From NCBI GenBank assembly GCA_015520535.1, contig WAPZ01000148.1, positions 1-8,100 on the forward strand: a stretch of 8,100 bases of DNA, written 5' to 3'. Of this stretch, positions 1 through 6,410 are shown piece by piece (the first letter of the stretch is position 1; each line of letters begins with the position of its first letter). A model generated the notes under the pieces. The model did no database searches and had not been told where the DNA came from. It saw only the letters and a list, made by a program, of their open reading frames with translations. Made by a program: the position numbers and the translations under genes. This DNA comes from Candidatus Heimdallarchaeota archaeon. Its GTDB lineage: Archaea; Asgardarchaeota; Heimdallarchaeia; Hodarchaeales; S146-22.

Positions 1-44
1 ATTGTCCAGGTAGTGCCAAGGGATGTGACGAGAATATTTTTCAA
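1..44 (-). CDS. Start of a probable CARF-domain type III CRISPR effector (partial, 3' end beyond window)
   Basis: The minus strand from position 44 reads TTG followed by an open frame giving M-K-N-I-L-V-T-S-L-G-T-T-W-T, then runs off the window. A hydrophobic first strand ending in S-L-G-T close to the N terminus is how CARF domains (Csm6/Csx1/Can-type cyclic-oligoadenylate sensors) typically begin. The frame opens 9 nt after the TAA of the preceding RAMP gene, matching the tight spacing of the rest of the operon. The start is TTG; there is no in-frame ATG in the visible part. CARF proteins bind cyclic oligoadenylate made by Cas10 and switch on an attached nuclease, protease or other effector domain; which one is not visible here. 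The assignment rests on about 14 residues plus context, so it is tentative. An alternative overlapping open frame (57 to 1) lacks any conventional start codon. Confidence 0.6.
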   Translation of the reverse strand, partial: MKNILVTSLGTTWT

Positions 45-53
45 TTATACTTT

Positions 54-2582
54 TTATTTTTTGTTGGTTAATTCATCAAACCATTGCCGTACTGTTTTAT
101 CTTTGACGCATTTCCTTAAAAATGACCACGGTTCTTTTTTATATTTAGACCGCCATTTATTTTTTTCCTTTTGGCTTAACTTATCATAACATCGAAAAAT
201 AAATTCTTTTATAAGCTTGATATCCTGATCACTCAAAGCTTTGCCTGCCTTGACATAATCATGTAGAACTTTTCGCCCTTCGTCATAAGTAGAGATCTCC
301 TTCAGTCTATCCAAAGAACTTTTACTTAACCGGAGTTTCTCAATGCACTTATTCTTCTTTGCCCGTATGTCGGAGTTGTCTATAGTCAATTTTTCTGCCA
401 ATTCAATTGCTTTATCATAAAGATTTTTTGCATCTTCCCATTTCTCTTTTCCATATAATTCATCTGCTTTATCAGTTAAATTACGCAACGGCTCAAGCTC
501 TTTGTCTCTTTTAATATGATCATCGCATTCAGTAATTTTTAATTTTAGATCTTCTATGTAATTACTAAAGTTTTTAGCCAGATCAATTGCTTCCATATAC
601 TTACTTTTTGCTAGTTGCCATTCCTTATTAACAAAATGCTGTTCAGCTTTCTTAACAATTTTATCCAGCTTTTCCCGTGCTTCATTTTCTAATCTGATGA
701 TTTCTTCTATAGTATAGAAGGTCTTAAAAACTAAATTCGGATTTTTATATGGTTCCAAAAACTTGCCCTCATTCTTTACCTCCTGGAAACTATTCAGTTC
801 CATATATTCCAACAATTCGTCAGTTGTATTTTCAATTGTTGTGGCCATTAATTCCTCCATCGACCAATTTTTATTAAATTTTCGCATCTCAAATTCGAAT
901 GTTTTCATAAATTCGATCATTTCAAGCTGCTGCTCCTTATTGACAAGCGAAAATTTATTGATACTTATACTCACTTTGCCATAGCCTAAAGGTTTGCCAT
1001 ACCCTAAAGAGTGATAGCCTTTGTTATTATGAAAAGTAATAGCCGATAGCAGTGCGCCAATTTCAATGGGTCGTAAATTATGAAAACGAAGTTTACCTAC
1101 AAATTCTGCCCCTTCTTTTAGGGGGCGAATTATTGTCTTCATTTCATCATTCATATTCAATAAATCCTGTTTTTTTACTGTTTGATGGACAGGATATCTT
1201 TTAAACCCAGAAAGAACAGAAGGTCTATTAGAGTTATAAGTATTAAAGGCGGTAACCTTCCCATTATTACCGTTTTGTTTTATGTAAAACGGATAATAAG
1301 ATGATCGGGGTGTTGACAATAAAACTTCAATCTTATCAGTTGCTACATCGTTTTTAACGGATAGAGCATGCGAAAACATGACTCTCCCTTTTAGCTCTCT
1401 TCCTTTTTTTGTTGTACCAAAAATAGTTTCAGCCAGATCAAGCTCTCTTGTGTACAACGGTCCATTGGTTTTTATGGCTACAGGAGCCATTTCGTGAACA
1501 GAATAACTGGCTGGCTGTTTATACATGAACGTTAAGCCAAAATCCAGTACTTCTTTATTATTTTTATTATTCCTGGGTTTTAATCTGAAAAAAACCGGTA
1601 TACCTTTTTCAATTTGTTTCTTAAAATACTTCCAGTCTTCCAGTTCATCGGGTTGGTTGTGACGATTTATAAAAAGAAAATCTTCATATTTTTCTTCCGG
1701 TACGTTTATTTTCTTGTTCTCATCATTTATCAAATCGCTTTTTTTACCTTTGAAAACATACTCTCCTTTGCGTGAAGTTTTTACATCATAATTGGAAGCT
1801 TGTCCGGCACAAACAATATTTCCCCAGAACGTTTCTTCAGTATCTGTGGTGGCAAACCTTACATAAGGCAAAGGTTGAAATCTACTCACCCAGCTTTTTT
1901 GCTTATCAGTTTCGTTTAAAGGATGTTCTTCAAAAAGATATTCTAAATTTTGATTCCTAATTATATTTCTATATTTATATGCTGCCGTACGATGTGAAAA
2001 ATTTTCTTCAATTTTGGCTTTGCCACCTTTTATAAAATATTCGCCAAACTTAGTTCCTAATTTCTTGTCGATGTCTGTGTAGCGAATTTTATAAGGCTTA
2101 CCACAATCATAAATATAATATTTGCCATTTTGAAAAATCAACCATCCAGCCCTGATATTCTTTTTGTCCTTCGTAAGCTCGTAACCTTCATCTGCAATAG
2201 TTCCTTTGGTTTTCATAATTTGACGCACGGCATGACGATGATTGTCAAGTTGGCCTAAACGCGAACCGGATATAATCTCAAACACATTTCTTATCATCCC
2301 TTTCAGCGAACTACCAGGTATGAAATATTGCTTTTGGCCATTTCTCACCACATGGGAAAACTCCAGGAAGCGGTCAGTCTTTTTTTTGGAATCTTCGCGC
2401 GTATGCCCGTTGCGGATAAAAATGGGGGTTTCGGCTTTAATGGTAAATTCGATTTCACCACTTTCCCCATCGGAAAAGGGTATATCATGGCTTACCCTAT
2501 TGGCCCAATCAGGTTTAAATACCTGATCTTCTGTAGGAGCCGGAACAAAATTATAAACTGATTTTACGGTCATTTTATTCAT
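54..2582 (-). CDS. Large TIGR03986-type Cas7/RAMP subunit with TPR-like C-terminal extension
   Basis: This is a 842-aa RAMP protein if it starts at the ATG at 2582, 4 nt after the previous stop. A TTG start at 2597 would add five residues and overlap the upstream gene. Numbering below uses the longer form. A RAMP fold opens near residue 48 and has the crRNA-binding motif FIPGSSLKGMIRN (92-104). About 280 mostly polar residues follow as an insertion, then the second half of the fold: IFGTTKKGRELKGRVMFSHA (392-411), LSTPRSSYYPFYI (427-439) and the glycine-rich loop SLGYGKPLGYGKVSI (530-544). This layout matches the TIGR03986 family, a Cas7-like subunit of subtype III-D complexes. Residues about 648-755 contain two TPR-like helical hairpins (for example W-x-D-A-K-x-x-Y-x-K-A-I-E-L-A at 720-734). 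A lysine/tryptophan-rich helical tail ends the protein. The first two parts are recognised from the family. The role of the TPR tail, as a docking site for a partner or as a small-subunit substitute, is inference. Confidence 0.88.
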   Translation of the reverse strand: MNKMTVKSVYNFVPAPTEDQVFKPDWANRVSHDIPFSDGESGEIEFTIKAETPIFIRNGHTREDSKKKTDRFLEFSHVVRNGQKQYFIPGSSLKGMIRNVFEIISGSRLGQLDNHRHAVRQIMKTKGTIADEGYELTKDKKNIRAGWLIFQNGKYYIYDCGKPYKIRYTDIDKKLGTKFGEYFIKGGKAKIEENFSHRTAAYKYRNIIRNQNLEYLFEEHPLNETDKQKSWVSRFQPLPYVRFATTDTEETFWGNIVCAGQASNYDVKTSRKGEYVFKGKKSDLINDENKKINVPEEKYEDFLFINRHNQPDELEDWKYFKKQIEKGIPVFFRLKPRNNKNNKEVLDFGLTFMYKQPASYSVHEMAPVAIKTNGPLYTRELDLAETIFGTTKKGRELKGRVMFSHALSVKNDVATDKIEVLLSTPRSSYYPFYIKQNGNNGKVTAFNTYNSNRPSVLSGFKRYPVHQTVKKQDLLNMNDEMKTIIRPLKEGAEFVGKLRFHNLRPIEIGALLSAITFHNNKGYHSLGYGKPLGYGKVSISINKFSLVNKEQQLEMIEFMKTFEFEMRKFNKNWSMEELMATTIENTTDELLEYMELNSFQEVKNEGKFLEPYKNPNLVFKTFYTIEEIIRLENEAREKLDKIVKKAEQHFVNKEWQLAKSKYMEAIDLAKNFSNYIEDLKLKITECDDHIKRDKELEPLRNLTDKADELYGKEKWEDAKNLYDKAIELAEKLTIDNSDIRAKKNKCIEKLRLSKSSLDRLKEISTYDEGRKVLHDYVKAGKALSDQDIKLIKEFIFRCYDKLSQKEKNKWRSKYKKEPWSFLRKCVKDKTVRQWFDELTNKK

Positions 2583-2586
2583 TGTT

Positions 2587-2979
2587 TTAGTTTGCAAAAC
2601 CGGTGAATAACAAAGCTTTCATTTTCAAGACAGGCATATTCTCACAGAATTCATCCAGTTCTGGCAACCAAAGTTGTTTGAAGCCTAATTTTTTTTCACC
2701 CTCCAGCCGGTGTGGCAAATAAGTAATTTCAACGAGTTCGGCTCCTTCAGGCAATTTATTCATATCGAATTCCTTAATTAAATAGCTGCCGGTATGCCGT
2801 ATGGTAATTGATACGTTTTCGTCAGGAGCAAACAACAAAGCCTCTACAATAAACGGGTTGTCCTCTTCTCCAACACCAGCAAAGTCAAATTCTACGCCAT
2901 GTAATATTTGCGGTTCTTGCTTATCAGAGTACCATATATACCCTTCGTATTTTCGCTTTTTTATGTCACTGATTTTCAT
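2587..2979 (-). CDS. Small type III CRISPR-associated protein, TIGR04423/Csx19-like
   Basis: This is a small protein of about 130 aa lying between two RAMP genes. The motif YEGYIWYSDKQEP near the N terminus, a middle segment NPFIVEALLFAPDENVSITI, and the late YLPHRLEGEKKLGFKQLW resemble, from memory, the TIGR04423 family of type III-associated proteins from Bacteroidota. The 'EALLF...SI.I' strand also recalls Csx19 (TIGR03984), which sits at the same place in III-D operons. It has no RAMP glycine-rich loop, nuclease motif or membrane segment and looks mostly beta-stranded. I chose the ATG at 2979, which overlaps the upstream gene by 14 nt. ATGs at 2997 and 3030 are in frame but would force overlaps of 32 and 65 nt and add residues unlike the conserved start. 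The molecular role is unknown; a structural subunit of the effector complex is the likeliest reading. Existence of the gene is certain; the family name is moderately certain. Confidence 0.7.
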   Translation of the reverse strand: MKISDIKKRKYEGYIWYSDKQEPQILHGVEFDFAGVGEEDNPFIVEALLFAPDENVSITIRHTGSYLIKEFDMNKLPEGAELVEITYLPHRLEGEKKLGFKQLWLPELDEFCENMPVLKMKALLFTGFAN

Positions 2980-4384
2980 AGTTGAAAATTTCTTCATCGT
3001 CTCTAAATAAGTTACCAGTAAAAATACCATTACCTTTGGTAGTCATACCGCCAAGGGGTAACAATCCCCGGCATATATCCGTAAGGGCGTCTTCCAAAGC
3101 GCCTTTTATAACTTCATCTTGAAGAGGTTCTTTTTCTACATAAATATTAAGCTCTAATACTTTTTCATCAGAATCAAAATACGAGACTTTTTCGCTAAAG
3201 AGGGCGCCATCCATAGCCCCTCCGGTAAACCGGTCGATGGCTACATGGTTAAAAATTTTGTCGTTTTTGATTTCATTATCCAGAATGTCATCAAATATTA
3301 CCTTACCGCGTATGCCTTCATCCTGCGCTTCAGAGCCTTCTGCTCCGCCAAACAATTCATAAACCGCTTTATTATACTCTTCTACAAATTCAAAAAATTT
3401 GTCATCATTTATCTCATCAGCATAAATATTCTTGCGCTTATTGTAGTGATAGGCCACCCGGTGGCTGATTGCGCCTTTGATAGAGCTGGCGGGAATCAGG
3501 GTAAATTGCCTGGGGGACTGCATGGTACCATTGGCATCATAGGTTATTACCTCTTCTTGTACCGGTACGCTGTCTACTTCTTCATCACCATAACCGGCAC
3601 TGAAAGTAAAAAATGATTCCGGCTTCAACATAAGTTGGTAATGAACAATAACGTTTTTATTTTTTGGTTGTATTTCAGTGTCAGTCAGTTTATTATCGAT
3701 ATTGAGCGATGGGTCAAAATCCATGTAAGCCTGAAAATCCTCCTCTTTGCGCAAATCGAACATTTTTGAGCGACACTGCACTACCCTCAGCTTGCCATAT
3801 CCGTTGCGCGTACCCTGGCCAATGCGAAACATAGGATTGTTCAATGTGCTTAGGAATTCGTCCCATTTCTCTTCATCCTCTTCCGTTCCTTTTAGTTCTA
3901 CCTCAAACAAAAAGCGGCAACCTTTATACACAACCTCATTATCAAAAAGGCCGTGTTCTTTGGCAGTGCCTTTATGCGTTATCTTTACATGTTGGCGGAC
4001 GGGCAGGTCTTCAAACCAGGCTCTGTAATTGTTAATATCAATACCGGGGGTTAGCCCTTCGGCTACCCGATTGTTTTCAATCACCAGATATGCCGAACTT
4101 ATTTTGACACGCGAACCTCTACTCTCTTTGCTGTTTAAAAGTTGGTATCCAAAAAAGTCGTTCCAATATTCCTTATCTTCATCTGCCAATCTATCCTCAA
4201 TGGCATGCCGTAATATTCCGGCTAGTGATGTACCCTGAATCATAGGTAAGCCATGTATGTCTTTTTGTACCAGAGCGTCCTTTAGCAAGGAAGAATCGCC
4301 CGAACCAACGAAGAGTGGGGTCTCCGCTTCCAGCACAACCCTGGCAATATACCTGTGTGAATAAATATTGCTTTCTTTTTTCAT
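2966..4384 (-). CDS. Tandem double Cas7 (Csm3-like) RAMP subunit
   Basis: This 472-aa protein is made of two Cas7 RAMP domains in a row. Domain 1 (about 12-205) has the entry ETPLFVGSG, then D36 ahead of GLPMIQGTSLAGILRHAI (45-62), and a glycine-rich loop RIGQGTRNGYGKLRV (187-201). Domain 2 (about 245-458) has FTLIPASSIKGAISHRV (294-310), the Csm3-type signature NHVAIDRFTGGAMDGALFSE (379-398), and a glycine-rich end LLPLGGMTTKGNGIFTG (441-457). Cas7 subunits coat the crRNA, and in Csm3/Cmr4 a conserved aspartate cuts the target RNA every six nucleotides. D36 sits where that residue is expected, and D271 is a possible second one. The equivalent protein in III-D systems is called Cas7-2x. The ATG lies 1 nt after the stop of the Csx10-like gene, which implies translational coupling. 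I am sure of the two-domain structure; RNase activity of each site is inferred. Confidence 0.9.
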   Translation of the reverse strand: MKKESNIYSHRYIARVVLEAETPLFVGSGDSSLLKDALVQKDIHGLPMIQGTSLAGILRHAIEDRLADEDKEYWNDFFGYQLLNSKESRGSRVKISSAYLVIENNRVAEGLTPGIDINNYRAWFEDLPVRQHVKITHKGTAKEHGLFDNEVVYKGCRFLFEVELKGTEEDEEKWDEFLSTLNNPMFRIGQGTRNGYGKLRVVQCRSKMFDLRKEEDFQAYMDFDPSLNIDNKLTDTEIQPKNKNVIVHYQLMLKPESFFTFSAGYGDEEVDSVPVQEEVITYDANGTMQSPRQFTLIPASSIKGAISHRVAYHYNKRKNIYADEINDDKFFEFVEEYNKAVYELFGGAEGSEAQDEGIRGKVIFDDILDNEIKNDKIFNHVAIDRFTGGAMDGALFSEKVSYFDSDEKVLELNIYVEKEPLQDEVIKGALEDALTDICRGLLPLGGMTTKGNGIFTGNLFRDDEEIFNYENQ

Positions 4385-4385
4385 T

Positions 4386-5837
4386 TTAGTTTTTCTTTTT
4401 GGCCATTTCCGCAGCCAGTTTGGCTACAAAAGCGGTTCCTAATTCCTTATTATTTTTAATTACTCTTTTAAGGGTTTTTCTGCGCTTACCCCGTTGTTTA
4501 TCCCAAATTCTTTCAGCCGCTACGCCATGGCACAGGTAGCCTTTTTCATCATCGAACAACTTTTTATCTAAATCATCTATATCCTTTGCCTGCATGGCGA
4601 AAGATCGAATAGCGCCCCATTGACTGGGCGTAATGGTACGATCTTGTAATATATTGCCTTCGGTAGAGAAAAAGACGTTTAGAACAGCCCTCCCAACAGC
4701 CAATTCATTATCACTTTCCTGGCATTTCTTTTTTAAATACTGCCCAAGTGGAGTGCTAACATTTATAGCTGAATCGTCAGGTATGGTCACAAACGTACCG
4801 TTATTATTTTCGCTTTCTTTAGCTTTATATTTCCAAAGACCGTTTTCTCCGTACTCCAGGAATATGGGATTGTATAGAACCCGGCCAAGGCCTTCTGTAC
4901 GATAATGACCTACCTGTTGCGGTAAAATATCCACTCGTACTTCATTATCCGGTATAATCACAATTACAGAGCCACGCAATATCACATCGCGCTGGGTGGT
5001 TGACGTATTGCGTTTATTATTCCATGGCGAATAACTATAAGTACGGATTTGTGATTTATCCCAAAGAATTTTGCCATCCACCCCAAAATCTTCTGCTTTG
5101 GGGGTAAAAGTGGGATGACCGTATTCGTTAAAGAAGCTCAGGTTGCTTTCGGCATAAACTACCAGCAAGCCATTTTTTTCCTGTTCATTTGATTGAAATG
5201 ATGCAACATCATTCATTTTTTCAATACGCACCAGCCCATATTGAGCAGATTTTGATTTGCCCAGACTTTTTTCTCCTTCCAACAAAGAAATGACTTCTTC
5301 AATATAACTTTCATCTTCGAAACTTACAGAAAAAATAAACTCCTGGCCTTTTTTTATGGCGTCAAAGCCAAACATCTTACCCTCTGCCGATCTGCGTTCT
5401 TTAGCATTATACGCTGACTTCAGGTTAAATATCTTCTCCACTTTGCGAATCCATATTCCATCTGTGGTAAGATACCCCTCCCGTTGTTGTTTCAATTGAA
5501 CCTTTCTGTTGTCTATCACAGGCAGATTTTCAATACCATGGTGTACCCATACATTATCTTTTTCTATGTTGGTTGCCAATTTATCAGTAAACAAGCTAAA
5601 AGGAACTGCTACAGACATAGTTTTATCGTGGGATATCAGGGCATCGCCAAATGAAATACTACCTGAATGTAGAATATCATAAGCCCGTTTTCCCAGATCG
5701 TCATAAGCCTTGGCTACAATACCCATAAAGTTGCTGCCGGGTATATAATCGAGCGATTGCATATTTCCTTCTGTGGCCAGCGAAGCATTCACTACCACAT
5801 CGCTCAAAAGTGTACATTTGAAATATACTATTTTCAT
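4386..5837 (-). CDS. csx10: Csx10-like (Cas5-type) RAMP subunit
   Basis: This is a 483-aa RAMP protein; residue numbers here include three extra residues from a TTG start at 5846. The ATG at 5837 is preferred because it lies 5 nt past the upstream stop, whereas the TTG overlaps that stop. An N-terminal RAMP half carries DYIPGSNFMGIVAKAY (33-48), SFGDAL (65-70), and a stretch NAKERRSAEGKMFGFDAI (147-164) resembling the 'R-N-x-x-x-G-x-x-x-E-x-x-L-F' region of Csx10. Its loop is SLGKSKSAQYGLVRI (194-208). A second half ends in HYRTEGLGRVLYNP (314-327), another glycine-rich RAMP loop. The C-terminal region is helical and strongly basic (RGKRRKTLKRVIKNNK, 452-467), suitable for RNA contact. Csx10 is the Cas5-like subunit that holds the crRNA 5' handle in subtype III-D. 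The alternative is a diverged Csm4/Cmr3-type Cas5, but the motif order fits Csx10 better. No catalytic residue is evident. Confidence 0.78.
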   Translation of the reverse strand: MKIVYFKCTLLSDVVVNASLATEGNMQSLDYIPGSNFMGIVAKAYDDLGKRAYDILHSGSISFGDALISHDKTMSVAVPFSLFTDKLATNIEKDNVWVHHGIENLPVIDNRKVQLKQQREGYLTTDGIWIRKVEKIFNLKSAYNAKERRSAEGKMFGFDAIKKGQEFIFSVSFEDESYIEEVISLLEGEKSLGKSKSAQYGLVRIEKMNDVASFQSNEQEKNGLLVVYAESNLSFFNEYGHPTFTPKAEDFGVDGKILWDKSQIRTYSYSPWNNKRNTSTTQRDVILRGSVIVIIPDNEVRVDILPQQVGHYRTEGLGRVLYNPIFLEYGENGLWKYKAKESENNNGTFVTIPDDSAINVSTPLGQYLKKKCQESDNELAVGRAVLNVFFSTEGNILQDRTITPSQWGAIRSFAMQAKDIDDLDKKLFDDEKGYLCHGVAAERIWDKQRGKRRKTLKRVIKNNKELGTAFVAKLAAEMAKKKN

Positions 5838-5842
5838 CTTGA

Positions 5843-6409
5843 TCAATTTAAAACGCTTATTTTACATCTACCGAGTCCCCGGTTGCGGTTCATCCCCAGG
5901 CTACGCACCCATTTGAAGGCCATCTGCAACACTTTAATTTCCTCTTCGGCAGTATTGTCATCAATGAGAATAAATCCAGTCAATTTTAAAGGTATGGTTA
6001 CTTCCATAGTACGGAGTGATTTGGGCTCTGCCACACCGTTTTTATTTATTTTGGTAGACGATATTCTTCTAAACAAGAATGATGACAAACTGTTTTTTAT
6101 AACTTCCTGCTTTTCCTGGGAAGGAATTGTTACATCAGAAAAAAATGCCGTACCGGGTTGTGAATAATTCTTTTTACTTGTTGCCTCTACACCAAAAATT
6201 TTGATCACCACCTTCTCATTGACCAAATTTCCAGATACTGATAGAATATCTGCTAGCGCATCCCTTATCAACCCCTTCATAGTCTTACCCGGAATATATG
6301 GTAAGCCATCATCATCTTTAAGCACTACAGCATCTGCCGCTGGGCCACTGTCAAGACCAGACCCTACGTGCCAATCCGATAACATTTCAACTGAATATTC
6401 GAGTTTCAT
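5843..6409 (-). CDS. cas7: Single-domain Cas7 (Csm3-like) RAMP subunit
   Basis: This is a compact 188-aa Cas7 backbone subunit, shorter than typical Csm3 (roughly 210-250 aa), and the mid-protein thumb region looks reduced. The fold reads in order: DWHVGSG (12-18), D26 in the segment ADAVVLKDDDGLPYIPG (25-41), the helix TMKGLIRDALADIL (43-56), FFSDVTIP (89-96), and FRRISSTKINKNGVAEPKSL (113-132), equivalent to the 'R-x-x-I-D-R-x-T-G-x-A' region of other RAMPs. It ends with the crRNA-binding glycine-rich loop SLGMNRNRGLGRCKI (170-184). D26 aligns by motif with the catalytic aspartate of Csm3 and Cmr4, so this subunit is probably able to cut target RNA; that is inference from position. The ATG begins 1 nt after the cas10 stop codon, and its own TGA is followed 5 nt later by the next ATG. 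As the only stand-alone Cas7 in the operon, it could occupy one fixed position rather than form a filament. Confidence 0.9.
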   Translation of the reverse strand: MKLEYSVEMLSDWHVGSGLDSGPAADAVVLKDDDGLPYIPGKTMKGLIRDALADILSVSGNLVNEKVVIKIFGVEATSKKNYSQPGTAFFSDVTIPSQEKQEVIKNSLSSFLFRRISSTKINKNGVAEPKSLRTMEVTIPLKLTGFILIDDNTAEEEIKVLQMAFKWVRSLGMNRNRGLGRCKISVLN

Positions 6410-6410
6410 T

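Noticed and set aside
1..57. Alternative minus-strand open frame at the edge giving IKSIIEKYSRHIPWHYLDN.
   Set aside because: It looks protein-like but has no ATG, GTG or TTG start before the edge, and the overlapping TTG frame gives a recognisable CARF-like N terminus instead.
2980..3030. N-terminal extension of the small TIGR04423-like protein from the ATG at 3030.
   Set aside because: The added residues come from the region coding for the end of the double Cas7 in another frame and precede the conserved part; the ATG at 2979 leaves a normal short overlap.
3245..3616. A 123-aa plus-strand frame with hydrophobic stretches that could suggest a membrane protein.
   Set aside because: It is fully antisense to domain 2 of the double Cas7; the hydrophobicity is what complementary reading of charged codons commonly produces.
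5757..6167. A 136-aa open frame on the plus strand.
   Set aside because: It lies antisense across the end of the small Cas7 gene and the start of the Csx10-like gene, both well supported, and its translation shows no recognisable domain.
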